DNA from: Patiria miniata
Taxonomy: Eukaryota; Echinodermata; Asteroidea; Valvatida; Asterinidae
DNA length: 64,000 nucleotides
Assembly (NCBI RefSeq): GCF_015706575.1
Contig: NW_024037058.1
Location: forward strand, 7,069,806-7,133,805
Direction: 5' to 3'
Shown piece by piece: positions 35,690-47,039 of this stretch. A program made the position numbers and the translations under genes. Numbering within the stretch: the stretch's first letter is position 1; the number at the start of each line of letters is the position of its first letter. Below the pieces are notes generated by a model that was not told the origin of the DNA, searched no databases, and saw nothing but the letters and a program-made list of their open reading frames with translations.

Positions 35690-36090
35690 AATTTCGAATT
35701 AGAGATACATGTATCACTCTATTTCAAATACATGTACAGACATCTCTAGTAGAAATAGATATATCTCTATTTGAAATAGAGGTATCTCCATTAAAACAGA
35801 GATATCTTTGTCAGAAATAAAGATATCTGTGTTAAATATAGAAATACTTCTATTACAAACAGAGATATCTGTATTAGAAACAGAGATATCTCTAGAATTA
35901 GAAACAGAGATATGTGTATTAGAAACAGAGATATCTCTATTAGACTATTAGAAACAGATATCTCTATTAAAAACAGAGATATCTCTATTAGAATATTAGA
36001 GATATATTAGAAATAGAGATATCGCTATCAGAAATAGAGATATCAGTATTGGAGATAGAGACATCTCTATTAGAAATAGAGATATGTTTT
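35690..36090. repeat. Tandem array of a palindromic ~22-bp unit (AGAGATATCTCTATTAGAAA)
   Basis: About 17 units whose core AGAGATATCTCT is its own reverse complement, separated by ATTAGAAA(C/T) spacers. Units alternate between exact and diverged cores. Single strands could fold into many small hairpins. Confidence 0.9.
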
Positions 36091-36746
36091 ATCTATATAG
36101 CTTACTTCAACTGCGTCAAGTCCAGCACGGTTGCGTTCCATTTACGCGAACAATGCTAACGTTTGAAAACGTTGGCAAAGTTTGCACAAGTGCATGGGAC
36201 CAACTGTTCGCCACCTACTTTGGCGAACGTTATACCAACATTAACAAACGTTAGTAACATTCACAATCGTTAGCAACATTAACAAAGGCGAACGGTCTTC
36301 CTAAGTCGTTCGCTTTTCAAAATGGCCGACACATAATGTAAAAGTGTTGACATTATACTGTTTAATGTGGGCCAGTTAATAACAAGCTTGGGTTGCTTGG
36401 CGGTTGCCTGTGACTTGACAAAGTCATGGTCTATAGCATTCGATATGGACCGTGCTGTCTGCAAAAGTGATGAGTTATAACGAACATGCACAGCAAATAC
36501 GTCTGCCAAGTCTTATTTGCAAGAAGCCGATTTTGAAGTGCGGTGGAGTGTTCAGAAAACATTTGGTAATTACATTCACTGATTTATCGGCTATTTCGCT
36601 GAAGGATGTTTGCGTTGGACTCAATTAAAGCCAGTAATCAAACAGATTTGTTTTCACCGAACACTTGAATTGTTAATAAATTTAAAACCGAGACAAACAC
36701 AAATCACAACAGAGTGGTATTAGGCGCCCGCGATTTCTATGTCCCA
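36091..36746. other. Intergenic, no gene seen
   Basis: 36160-36300 is rich in AACGTT / GTTAGC-type short inverted motifs (CGAACGTTATACC, AACAAACGTTAG). No coding signal. Confidence 0.35.
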
Positions 36747-37253
36747 CAGGGCTGTGCCGAATATACCGAATAATCAAATATCCGAATAGCATAGTTTCGA
36801 TTCAGGTAACAATGTGAGCGGTCTCGGGGAGATGATGATAACATCCATGATGTTATGTTAATCATAATACGTTCCAAAGTTTATTGTTTGTCAAACGCCA
36901 CACTTTTATTGAAAGCCACTTTTGTGCATGCTTTGAGAACTTCCATGAGGAATATTAGCACAAATTCCTTCTTTAAAATAGGCCAAATATCAGCCAATGC
37001 CTGCTCTTTATGTAAGGGCCCCAGGGAGAACAGTTCATTGACAACTGATGAGGCTACCCTGGTCAAATAACACGAAATAAATAAATAAATAAGTACCGTG
37101 TAATATTTTTATTCTGGTAAGCTTGTTGTCCATTTTCACAGGTGCGCGGAAATCCTCATGTTTTACTTCATCGCCGCATTTCGGAATCGAATATTCGATC
37201 AAGTCCAAGTGGGAATAATCGAATACCAGATTATTCGAAAATGCGCAGCCCTA
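36747..37253. mobile_element. hAT-like element with a LINE-type tail nested inside
   Basis: The left end CAGGGCTGTGCCGAATA and right end TATTCGAAAATGCGCAGCCCTA are inverted; both ends repeat CGAATA / TTATTCG motifs. Flanks ATGTCCCA and ATGCCCCG agree at 6 of 8 positions, differing only by transitions, as an aged 8-bp duplication would. No transposase frame. Confidence 0.6.
36855..37093 (+). repeat. Probable non-LTR retrotransposon 3' end
   Basis: A stretch ending GAGGCTACCCTGGTCAAATA, then an (AATA)n tail at 37076-37093, the usual look of a truncated CR1/L2-type 3' end. It interrupts the hAT-like element around it. Family assignment is a guess. Confidence 0.45.
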
Positions 37254-38794
37254 ATGCCCCGAGGACTAACCGCATGCATAATGCAATACGAAAAATGATA
37301 AAACCCTCTCGAAAATGACATGTTGGGGGGGGGGGGATCAGACTTGTTGACTGCGCAGTAGGCAGACTCATGACTTATACCTCGATCGAGCGGACGAATA
37401 TATCTTTTCCCTTCTGTACACCTTTTCCCTGAAAAAAGAAATACGTGGAAATTTGTTTTCTATCTTGTCTGGTTAAGAACGTGGAGACCGGATGGCATTA
37501 TTTCAAGGGATTTTGTACTAGCCCGATCGAGCGCTCAGACAGGTTGTCATGGCAACCTGAATTGAATCAGCCGTGCATTTGGTTGTCGTCTGTATTAAAG
37601 TGAGTGGTCATGTTGGGTGGTTTTTTTTACGAGCAGATGAAACGACACACTGCCTTAACGTTCAAGCCATTCTCTGTGCTCAAATCACTATGATGTACAC
37701 GTAGCCGGTTTGATTGCTTTGAATTAGCCATGGATGACACATTTTTCTCAACTGCTTTCGCTCTGGAAGGAAACTGTTCTCATTTCTATCAATGTTATTC
37801 TACTTTTTTTTTTAAAAGTTATGAGATAAAAAAAAACTGCTGAAAATTTGTTAAAAATGGTGCATGAGATCAAAGTAGAATGCTACACGGAATCCAAAAC
37901 AAACCAAAAATATTATGTCGAAAATCGAAATGTTATGTTTTTATACTAAAGGTTATGTTTTTATACTGAAAAATACGCGGGAACTGCCTGACTTTCAATA
38001 TCGGAGTATGTGCCGTGCATAAGTTGCCTTCCGACGACAGGCGCATGCGTGGTAGTGTGACGTAGCTGCGCATTGGTGATGCGCGTTATCACGGTACGGT
38101 CGCCCACTCTTTCACTTGGAACGTTACTTTAAAAGATTTGTTTTTCTTTTTCTTTTTCTTTTAGAAAATCCCGCGTTTTCTGTAATTTCAAACTGAAACA
38201 AGCCGATTTAAATGAGTGAGTTTGATATTTCAACTGCGCGTGCTCACAGTCGGCCGTGTCAAATCAAACTCACAGCGGTACTAACGAAATAGTAAATTTG
38301 AAGAAATTTTTTTTTAATGAAGTAAGAAAAAATCCGACAACTCTGGACACAACAGATGCTATTGCCCCATAGACTTGTTTGCATTTATCTGCAATTTTAA
38401 TCCCAAAGTGAAAAAGAAACTGTCAAATGTTGATGTGCACATGCGCAGTTGGAATACCAAACTGCCTTATTTTTAAGCTCGCGTGTTAAACGCTGTGTTG
38501 ATACACAAAACATTGGACGCTCGTCTTAAAAACACCTGTCGATCATTGTAAGAGCTAAAACAAACAATTTCCCGTATTTTTGTTAGTTCACGTTTTTACA
38601 GAGTACACACTTTATTAAACATTTATTTTCAATTTCATTAACTTCATGGCGGCCTGTCAGTGCCCTTGAAAGTCAATTTGTTCTCTGCGTAATGATGGCG
38701 ATGTTCGTTTTGGGGCAGAAGTCAGAAGGAAATGTCACTTGATGCTGGTCCGAGAGGAGCCATCTCACTGACTGACTGTCACTTGTGAGTCGGG
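37254..38794. other. Intergenic, no gene seen
   Basis: Contains a G-tract at 37324-37335 and GGTTGTCATGGCAACC (37542-37557), one base from a perfect RFX X-box palindrome. The same site class appears at 46737. No coding signal. Confidence 0.4.
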
Positions 38795-38870
38795 CAGTGC
38801 TATCGGATAGGATTACCCCGTAAGGCCAATGAATGGGCTAAATCTTGCCCATTTTGTAGACCAGATGCAC
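38795..38870 (+). repeat. Short dispersed repeat (GGCAGTGCTATCG ... GACCAGA), copy 1
   Basis: GGCAGTGCTATCGGATAGGA, ACCCCGTAAGGCCA and TTTTGTAGACCAGA recur with substitutions at 45288-45367. It directly follows a partial minisatellite unit (38766-38787). Confidence 0.55.
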
Positions 38871-39796
38871 GAAAAGACTTCCAGTGAATAGCCATTCTGA
38901 ATTAAGTGAAAAGAATTATGCGCACTCAGGGACCAGCTTTACTAAGCTCCCCAAGTGATGTTTATTCTCACTTTCGAAGATCGCTTCTATAAGATTTCAC
39001 TTGCGAATCGAGGGAATCGATAAATTTGCCAACCTTCAAAGAGATGCGCCAGGTGGGCCCTGAACGCCTCGAGGCGGAGGCTAGGCGTGTAACATCCGAG
39101 TCGGCGCGATATCGCTTCCTGTACTCGTCAGAATCTGTCCGTGGGACGTTGACACCGTTCCCACCTGCCCGCGGTTAAAGGTCATTCTCCTAATGTGCAT
39201 AAATACAACTTCATTTGCATAATTAGCATCATCTGCATAAACACGGCATAGACATCCAACCAGACAGTAACTATTGCAGAATATTGTATCGTCGGATTGT
39301 TACAAACTGTTCCTGTTTTACCACTTTGTCATTGAAGTGTTTCAGTTTATTTCAGTTGTCGAGGGTTTGGAAATAATTACGGATGAACATTATTTTGTCC
39401 AGGGATGAACATTTTTGGTGAACATCGGTAGTACAGTGTATCATCTTATTTCTCTAATTCCTTGTTTTCTTTACGGTATTTCTGTATACCGCCTAAAGGC
39501 CTAAAGGCTGTCTCACATTCAGATCTCGTCGAAAACCGCCCATGAAACATTGACCCGTGAATGTACGAGATTTGGACTATAACGATCCCTCCCTCAGGAA
39601 AAAGAAACTGGGTCATAATTATTTGACTTGATACTTTTCTTGGTCAAAATGACGGGAAAAAGGTGTAATCTTGACCAGGAAAAGGTGTCATTTTGACCAG
39701 GAGAAAATGTCAGGTCAATTTTTTTGGCCCGGGACTTTTTATTAGAAAGCAGCTAGCTTCACGGAAATGTATCAAACGGTTTCCCATATACAGGGC
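38871..39796. other. Intergenic, no gene seen
   Basis: A small direct repeat AAAAGGTGT(A/C)AT...TTGACCAGGA occurs at 39658-39705. Otherwise nothing stands out. Confidence 0.35.
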
Positions 39797-40298
39797 GAGT
39801 AAAAAAACCACGAAACCGGGCAGGACCAAATTTTTGGATGAAGCTTTGCCTGTACTAGCACGTTTTTTTTTCTTCAAAATCTAGGATATAAAGCCCAGTC
39901 ATTAAGCTTTCTTTTAGTACAAGAATCATTCAAGTCACTCATCATGTACTTTTCAAGTTACGGAATTTTGAACACAAACACCGTTTTAAAGTTCTGTCGA
40001 CGGATCACAAAAAAGTAAGTGTTCTTTCAGCAAAACGAAAACAATTCTCATAGGATGCATGTGAATTTATTTCGTTTTGCTGAAAGAACACTTACCTTTT
40101 TGTGATCCGTGGACAGAACTTTAAAAACGGGGCTTGTGTTCAAAACTTGAAAAGTACATGAGTGATTTGAATGATTCTTGTACTAAAAGAATGGTCATTG
40201 CTTTAGCTTTCATATCCTGGATTTTGAAAGTGCTACAGGCAAAACTTTATTCGAAAATTGGTCCTGCCATTTGGGTTTCGTTTCGGGTTTTTTTACTC
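39797..40298. repeat. ~500-bp imperfect palindrome (foldback element)
   Basis: The left half (39797 to about 40048) is the inverted copy of the right half (to 40298). Ends: GAGTAAAAAAACC and GGTTTTTTTACTC. Matching inner blocks include CTTTTAGTACAAGAATCATT, CAAGT(C/A)ACTCAT, GTACTTTTCAAGTT and GTTCTTTCAGCAAAACGAAA. Near the centre the arms match almost perfectly; outer parts have small indels. No coding frame. Confidence 0.93.
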
Positions 40299-41741
40299 AC
40301 CATAACATCTGGAAAGAATGGAAATGAACCGATGGAATCAAAATATTTTTTTTTTCATGGCACTGAGCTGAATTGATTGAAATAAAAATGGCCGCCCTAG
40401 CAACGACAGCATTGTAGATCATTTCCACGATCGATCGCTTCTAGTCCCGTTCCCGCCCGTATAGCTGCTTTCGACGCCAAAAGCAAACACCCAATTTTCA
40501 TACGTTACACTTTTCATTTACATAAAATATTTTGGTGCAATGCTTAATATGACAGTGCGTTTGGATAAAACAGTGCAATGCCACGTTTTAACAATTTAAT
40601 CATTAACGTCTGGGCACCGCACTGCGTGCGAGTCGTAAAATACAGCCTTTTTTCGTGGCTGAATTTTTCAGTTGATAAAGACAAGCCGTTGGGCGAAATA
40701 AAAGGAAACAGTTAAACTGTTTGGCATTTGAAAAGGGGAGTAAAATACGAGCGGAAACTGGATCAATTTTGCCATTTAAATCTTTTCCGAAATGTCAAAA
40801 AGGGTTCATGTTTACGCATCTGCCTTGTGGCTGTGCTTGCTTTGGGATATACAAATGTTGGAAACTGAAAAATTCGAATAATTGGAAAAATTGGTGACGA
40901 ATCAATGCTGTGATAGTTTCGTTGCAACTGCGGCATGATAAAAGTGTCCACTATACTGCCAATTAATAAGGTTCTGTTGCGTATTATGTATCACTGAAAT
41001 CAAATGTTCTTGTTTTCGGCATCTTTGCTCTACCAGACATATACCAAGTAGATTCCTTTCGTCACAAATTTTCAGTCAATGATAATTATTTTTAAATAGT
41101 TAATTTTAATGTAATCTATTTGAAATTTGTGGCCAACGTGCCGTAACATCTTGTTAAATTTGTTTTCTAGTCAAATCTGATCGTGTATCATGAATATTTT
41201 TCTCACATAAAACGTCTTCTTTGAGTCACCATTCCTAGTTGAACAAATCAAGTTTAAAATTTCCCTTTTTAACAGGTAATAACGAATTATTCTGCTATTC
41301 AGTGGAATACATCTTTCTGTGATTTTAAACGCGTTTACTGCCAATTTGGATAAATTTCGTTTAATTTTCATTTAGCGATCATTTCCCGTTCTCTCTACCT
41401 CACGTGACAGGCTTGTTGGCGCGGAATTGACGTCAACACCAATTCTCATTTAACTTCAGGAACGCGTTTCAGTAGAGGGGAACAATCAACTTAAACTTCT
41501 CCTAAGTCCTCATGCACTGAATATAATTATTTCGTATTTAAACCAAAAACACTTCTTTGCTACTCGTTGTTGTGAGCCTGCAAACTTGCATTAACCCTAT
41601 AAAGACTTCAGGTCTTTTAGAATGCATTTATAAATTCCTTCGTCATCTGTTTTCATTATTCATTCAATTTTGCGTTGTTTTTATATTAATGCACATTTGG
41701 AGAAGTATATACGAGTTAATAACAATAGCCATATTTCTTAT
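40299..41741. other. Intergenic, no gene seen
   Basis: AT-rich. Frames up to 74 codons are unsupported. Confidence 0.35.
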
Positions 41742-41927
41742 AGACCGTTTTGCGAATACCGCCATCTTTGTGGTCACGTGATAAATCCTTACGGGCATTT
41801 CATTGAAAATGCGTCCCATCATGCCACTGTATCTGCAGCATGATGGGACATAATCTGCAATGAAAACGTCCCAAAAAATTAGTACTTGATCACAGAAATG
41901 GCGGTGTCTGTGATGTGAAACGGTCCA
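41742..41927. repeat. ~186-bp foldback element
   Basis: GACCGTTTTGCGAATACCGC then CATCTTTGTGGTCACGTGAT pairs with the inverse of ATCACAGAAATGGCGGTGTC then TGTGATGTGAAACGGTCC. An inner hairpin GTCCCATCATGC/GCATGATGGGAC closes the centre. Confidence 0.75.
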
Positions 41928-42535
41928 TGGAAAATGGCTAACAGTAATTTCGATCCAAATAATTTAAAATTCGCGGTACCTTGTCTCTTCAGAACTGAAA
42001 GTGCTTTGGACAAAATGATATCATCATCTGAAATTTTGTTTAAATGAGTTGTCACGCCAGAATATTTGATTCCTGGAAACGGAATGTTTTTAATTTCCCA
42101 TATCAGGATAGCTACTTTACAGTTTTTAAAAATAAATAAGAAGTATATATTTTATGATTTGAATAAATTAATGTTTCTCATTGAGTCTCAAGGCTGTGTC
42201 ACTGCCAAACGAGGCAATTTACATGCAACTTAATTGTTTCGGGCAATTTCCAAGAAAAAAATTGCAGGCAAATTATAATTAGCTGTAATGTTTAAAGGCG
42301 TTTCCATGAGCTATTGGGGAAAAATTTCTCTTTTATCACGGTTCAGTTAATAGCTTTCCGTGCGTTTGGTTGCCTCCTGGTTGGCTATGAACATTACCCC
42401 TTGTTACTTGGCCCTAAAAAAAAAAAACAATGACAGTATAATGTAGGCATAATGTTTTATAGATTTGTCTCTTTTTTTTGCAGTTTTAAAATCTACATTC
42501 TTATAATAATTATAATCACAAGGAATTTGCTAGCG
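41928..42535. other. 3' flank of the 488-codon gene
   Basis: AT-rich. No clear AATAAA signal on the - strand close to the stop codon was found, so the transcript end is unknown. Confidence 0.35.
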
Positions 42536-44002
42536 CTACCAGTCGGGATTGTGAGCTTTGCCATAAAATGGCGGAGATCTGATGTCTTCGTCCGAGACAT
42601 TCGGGTGTAGTCTGCCCGTGTCGAGGGCGATGAGCTCTTTAGGGGCGGCACCAGCCCCGGCGAGACTGACCCGGTCGAGTTCTACCGTCTCCTCAGTCAC
42701 GACTCCCCCATGACCTTCCAGATGGGACACACTGGTGTTGATGAGAATCCGCGGCGACGCAGTGCGGGGGTTGTGGGCCTTGAGCGGCGGCAAGGAGCCC
42801 CCAGGTTCCTTGAGGTGGCCCGGTAAGGGAGGCACTGGGTGGTGCTGGCCGGAGTCCTTCCGTGAGTGGGGCAAGGTGGGTGTGCTGCTCGTTATCCTGA
42901 TGGCAACCATCTCTTGATTTAGAGCTTCGACAGAGGATGACCTGCCTCTACCATCTCTCTCCTCCAGGTTGTCATCTGTTGGCGACACGGAGCTAGTGTC
43001 TGTACCAACTAGGCAGGAGGTCAGTTTCTGGAATCTAGGATCCTCTGCACTCCTTCCCATTCCTGCCGTTAATAGGTTGTCCTCCGATTTGGACGATCGT
43101 AGAGCACTCTTAACAGAAGGAGCTAGGTAGCTCATGGAGCCTTGGACCTTGGCGAGCTCGCCTGGGGTACGAGCCCGTCTGGCAGGGGTAAGGCCCCTCT
43201 CCCACGGCCGCTGCTTGGACGAACTCGGCGGGGTAGGAGAGGATGGGGAGGTGGGAGTGTTTGGTGAGCTATCACTCAGATCAGAGTTTGATTGTTGTCT
43301 CTTCCCGTCCTTGTAAGCGTAGACGGTGATGGCAGGCGCGCCGTAGGTGGGAGTTGAGGTACCGGCAGCTCCGGGCAGGTTGGAGGTGGACCGGGATCGG
43401 TGGTGGAGCACAGCGGGGCTCAGACCCGGCCCAGCCGACCTGATGCGAAATCTAGCCCCGTCCTTACCCGAATCAGGGATTGTCAGGGCATCGCCACCTG
43501 ATGCCGTGGTCCGCGATGGACTGGCACTGGAGCAAGCTTTTCTGCTGTTGATGGGCGAGTTGGGTGTGCTGCGAACTTGGCGAATATTCCGAGGACTACT
43601 GTCAGGTGGTGGGATAGGCGGGAGCAAGCGGTTACCCCCGCCGGCAGAATCGGCCTTCCTCCCCACGGCCGAGTCGTCAAAGACCCGGTGCTTGCGGATG
43701 TCGCGGCACATCTGTCTCATCTGCTTCTCCTCCCTCTCCCTCATCTTCATGTGGGCTCTGGATTCCCGATCCAATCGATCCAGCTTGAGAGCCAGTTTGC
43801 GATCGCCCACGCCGGCCTTCTCCAGCACCAGGTCCTCTTTGCTGGCCTGGGGTTTGCTGGTCGAGTAACAAGAGGTCTTCATGACTCCACCCAGGCAGCG
43901 AGTCTGGAGCGGCGAGGGCCCGCGGGGGCTCAGCGCCGTCGCGCCCGCCGAGCCCTCCAGTAGCTGTCGGTGACTTTGTAGGCTGTTGGTCTTGAGTGGC
44001 AT
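42536..44002 (-). CDS. Uncharacterised 488-residue Ser/Pro-rich protein, uninterrupted frame
   Basis: One open frame of 488 codons ends in TAG. It is by far the longest in the window and markedly GC-richer than its surroundings. I do not recognise the family. Residues about 54-107 form a charged helix (RKLALKLDRLDRESRAHMKM, then REREEKQMRQMCRDIRKHR), a probable short coiled coil. Most of the rest looks disordered: proline motifs LLPPIPPP (about 126-133) and PVPPLPG (389-395), a Ser/Thr/Pro tract at 238-262, and basophilic phosphosite-like stretches RSRSTSNLP and SSKSEDNL. The acidic C-terminal tail is DEDIRSPPFYGKAHNPDW. The ATG has A at -3, and an in-frame TGA lies eight codons upstream (44024-44026), so the N-terminus is plausible, although a CAG just before the ATG could be a splice acceptor. 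No signal peptide or membrane segment is seen. A cytoskeletal or scaffold role would be a guess. Confidence 0.8.
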   Translation of the reverse strand: MPLKTNSLQSHRQLLEGSAGATALSPRGPSPLQTRCLGGVMKTSCYSTSKPQASKEDLVLEKAGVGDRKLALKLDRLDRESRAHMKMREREEKQMRQMCRDIRKHRVFDDSAVGRKADSAGGGNRLLPPIPPPDSSPRNIRQVRSTPNSPINSRKACSSASPSRTTASGGDALTIPDSGKDGARFRIRSAGPGLSPAVLHHRSRSTSNLPGAAGTSTPTYGAPAITVYAYKDGKRQQSNSDLSDSSPNTPTSPSSPTPPSSSKQRPWERGLTPARRARTPGELAKVQGSMSYLAPSVKSALRSSKSEDNLLTAGMGRSAEDPRFQKLTSCLVGTDTSSVSPTDDNLEERDGRGRSSSVEALNQEMVAIRITSSTPTLPHSRKDSGQHHPVPPLPGHLKEPGGSLPPLKAHNPRTASPRILINTSVSHLEGHGGVVTEETVELDRVSLAGAGAAPKELIALDTGRLHPNVSDEDIRSPPFYGKAHNPDW

Positions 44003-44450
44003 ACTGACGGCAACATGGGTTCGTCATACACACAACACTCCTCTACTATAGAGAGCTTGGGTGTGATTACATTATCGAACCAGTACACGAGGGTTGATGT
44101 CTCGTCCGATGTCGATCATGCCACACTGAAGTGGCTGTAATGATCCAAAGCACTTGTCTTGGCACGATACTCCAAATCCAAAAGAAACACACCGCACGAG
44201 CGGCTTTCCACACAACGCCACTCGGCAAAAACCTTGTGATTATATTCCAAATGTCCCCGTCCAGAATCCGCAGATGGAAATCACCAGGACCTTGCACTAA
44301 CCCGTCCCAGCATAGCGCACAGTCATCATCTTCTCCCGTCTAGAGTCCGATAGTTCCTCCCTACTTGTAGGCGAGTACTTCCGACCACCGCTCACTAGCA
44401 TTACGACCTCAAACGCACTGCACGACATCACCCTAGATTATTGCATTAGC
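44003..44450 (-). promoter_or_regulatory. 5' flank of the 488-codon gene
   Basis: Unique-looking, moderately GC-rich sequence directly upstream of the - strand gene. No TATA box or long open frame is evident. It presumably holds the 5' untranslated region and core promoter; this is inferred from position only. Confidence 0.3.
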
Positions 44451-45287
44451 ATACATTATAATCCCAGTTGAGAAAACCTCGCGCGCTATATGGCTCGTGA
44501 AGCCGACGATATTTACCATCACACCGACAATTGCTTTCAATTGTAGCTTTTAACCCAATGTACCAATTCGTGTTCCCATTTACACTTTGCATCAGAGGTC
44601 AAAATCTATACCAATCTACAGTACACTGCCGAACAAAATGAGCCCTGTATTGAAACATGCTGTTGCGTAGGAACGGCCGAACGCTTGAGCAAATAAATGA
44701 CACCAACATCATCTCCTGACGAAATATTGACGATAATTTATTTTTTTTGAAAGTGCAACTCACGGCCAGCAGTTTAAGCACGCTCTTAAAAGTAGAGACC
44801 ACTATGCAAAATATTATATGCACTAAATTACTAAATATTTTAAATTGCTTATTATATGTACTTCCATTAATAGCTTACATTTTTCTACTGTCAATGACAG
44901 TGGGTTCAATATTGTATGTGCTCATAAATTTTTGCGTGTTATCAGCCTCGTCTTTGGTCATTAGTTCCAAGTGAATGCACACTTATCTAACCACTCTAAT
45001 AGCTATACTCCCACCAAGTGCTACAGTCATCCTTGCCCTATATTATCCCTTGGTGTAGAAATTGAACAAACAATGGAACAAATAAATTGCAATACGACAG
45101 TGCCAAGTAGGGCTCGCGGCTGTCAACAGATGGCGTCAACAGGGGGCGCTATCACACCGGAACGATCACACACACTCACACCCATTTTGAAGGACTTCAA
45201 TGAAACTTGAAGCTACGGGAAAGTCATAAAGCCTTTTCACTTTTGCTGGTTCCAGAGGCCAAGCCTGCATGGGCTCCTCACTAACTG
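44451..45287. other. Intergenic, no gene seen
   Basis: AT-rich. Frames up to 79 codons are unsupported. Confidence 0.35.
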
Positions 45288-45367
45288 TCTGGCAGTGCTA
45301 TCGTGTAGGAGTAGTAACCCCGTAACGCCAGTGTATAGCATATATCCAGCCCATTGTGTGGACCAGA
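45288..45367 (+). repeat. Short dispersed repeat (GGCAGTGCTATCG ... GACCAGA), copy 2
   Basis: Related to 38795-38870. An inverted pair follows at about 45378-45472 (CAATCTAATTGCAT ... ATGCAATTG, with ACTTTTGAATGAGA / TCTCATTCAAAAAGT near its centre). Confidence 0.55.
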
Positions 45368-45518
45368 ACTGCCCCAATCTAATTGCATTTTCCCCAGCAA
45401 TATTAAAGTTATTAACTTTTGAATGAGACATCGAACTTTCTCATTCAAAAAGTGAATAACTTGATAAATGCAATTGGGTGCAAAATGATCGAACGAAAAA
45501 AAAATAACCTGACGTTTA

Positions 45519-45887
45519 GGCCAAAAATAAAAAGTCTCCGGTTTCTGGTATGGAGCTTGCCCAAAAAGTGGTGCGGCGACGCGGCTTTTTTTTTTTTTTA
45601 CTTGATTTTTTTGCTTCAAATGTCGGCTGATGACTGCAAATGGTGCCCGACTAAACTTAGTGCAAATATATGGGAGTCCAGAGAGGCCACATAAAGCTTA
45701 TTCTCGACCATAACCCAATCTAAAAACACATTAAAATTGTGCAAAAGCAGGATTCAAGTCAAACCAGTGAGTTTGGCGGTTTTGAGACATCATCTTTCAT
45801 TGAAAAAAAAAATCGTTTTCATTTTGCCGACGCGCATGGCTACGGCGACGCGCGCGCATACCAGAAACCGGAGACTTTTTTTTTGCC
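45519..45887. mobile_element. PIF/Harbinger-like MITE, copy 1, TTA target duplication
   Basis: 369 bp. Inverted ends of about 30 bases: GGCCAAAAATAAAAAGTCTC then CGGTTTCTGGTATG on the left, and CATACCAGAAACCGGAGACT then a T-tract and GCC on the right. TTA lies on both sides (45516-45518 and 45888-45890), the usual Harbinger duplication. Copy 2 (61906-62275) agrees along the whole length. No transposase. Confidence 0.8.
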
Positions 45888-46736
45888 TTAATTATGGAAT
45901 CATTTCTTCACAAAATTCGAATTATCTGCCAGACAATAATTCGGCTCTCGCAGGAAGGTTTCCTTCGTGCGCAGAATTAAAGCCCTTTTTCAGAGGGTTA
46001 GACGCCCAAAATCGAAATGAAGTAAATTTTTACCATTAAAACAAAACACTCCATTATAATTCGATAGGAGAAAAAATTACATAATTATTTGGAATGTTCA
46101 CGGGGTATGCCACTTTAATGTGTTTTGTCATCTCCTGTGCATACAACAGTCATGAAAATTTAATTGTAAATAGAGACGAATGATGAATAAAACCATTTTA
46201 TAACCATTGCAACAATTATTGATGTGTTAATAGTGAGTTTAATAAGTATATGTGCTTGAATTACATTAAAACGGATTATTTGAGGGTGTGACCGTACGGG
46301 AGTCTACATTGGGAAGTTGACTCTTTTGTCGAGTAAAAAAAGGCCATTCTTTTAAGTTGGTATTTTTATTTCAAATGTTTTACTTTGAAGTCTTCTCTTT
46401 AGAGGAGACATCGATTTTATTCATATCCATGCATGCTTTTGAAGCGCTACGGTATAGGCGTAACCTCTTAAACCTTGCGCACGGCACGAAAAAAAAGTAA
46501 AAGAAAGCGGTCTCAGCACATGCGCGTTGTTAAATAATAAACTGTACATAAATTCATGATTTCTTAATACATTTCCTCAAAATAATGTCAAATATATATT
46601 TTCTTCCTTTAGTATTTTTTTTTGCAACACACGTGTACATCCTGGATGAAATGCGTCTTTTTTTTCCTTTTCTTTTTAAAGTGGACGAGCCCAAAACACA
46701 CCTCAAAAAACCAAAGCAGTAAAAAAAATGAACACT
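45888..46736. other. Intergenic, no gene seen
   Basis: AT-rich, no coding signal; it leads into the putative promoter of the oxidoreductase gene. Confidence 0.35.
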
Positions 46737-46766
46737 GGTTACTATGGCAACCCGACTTTTCCCGCC
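46737..46766. promoter_or_regulatory. Candidate proximal promoter sites: RFX X-box-like and E2F-like
   Basis: GGTTACTATGGCAACC (46737-46752) is one base away from a perfect RFX X-box palindrome. TTTTCCCGCC (46757-46766), an E2F-type site, follows within five bases. The pair lies about 380 bases upstream of a likely first-exon splice donor at 47148/47149, in a locally CpG-richer stretch (46.9-47.1 kb). This fits a promoter for the oxidoreductase gene, but motif matches alone are weak evidence. Confidence 0.3.
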
Positions 46767-47039
46767 ATTTATTAACGACGTATGAACGTGAGTCGGCTGC
46801 TCAAAACATAAATAACCGATAACCTTTGCCGTTATAGGCCTAAGGTTATTTATTCACTGCGGTATCTCCAAACAGTTCACAATTGAACGGTTTATATAAC
46901 GGTAAAAAGGTCGCTTTGTGTCGTTGACCTTGCCTACGCTAGCGCCGCGGACATGCACGAAGCGCAAGTACCGGTGGAAAAAATCACAAAAGATTAAAAA
47001 GGTTTGTGGTTTTTCAGTGTGTTTATTTACCCACGGACT

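Noticed and set aside
43347..43868. 173-codon + strand frame opposite the 488-codon gene
   Set aside because: High-GC antisense shadow of the longer, better-supported - strand frame.
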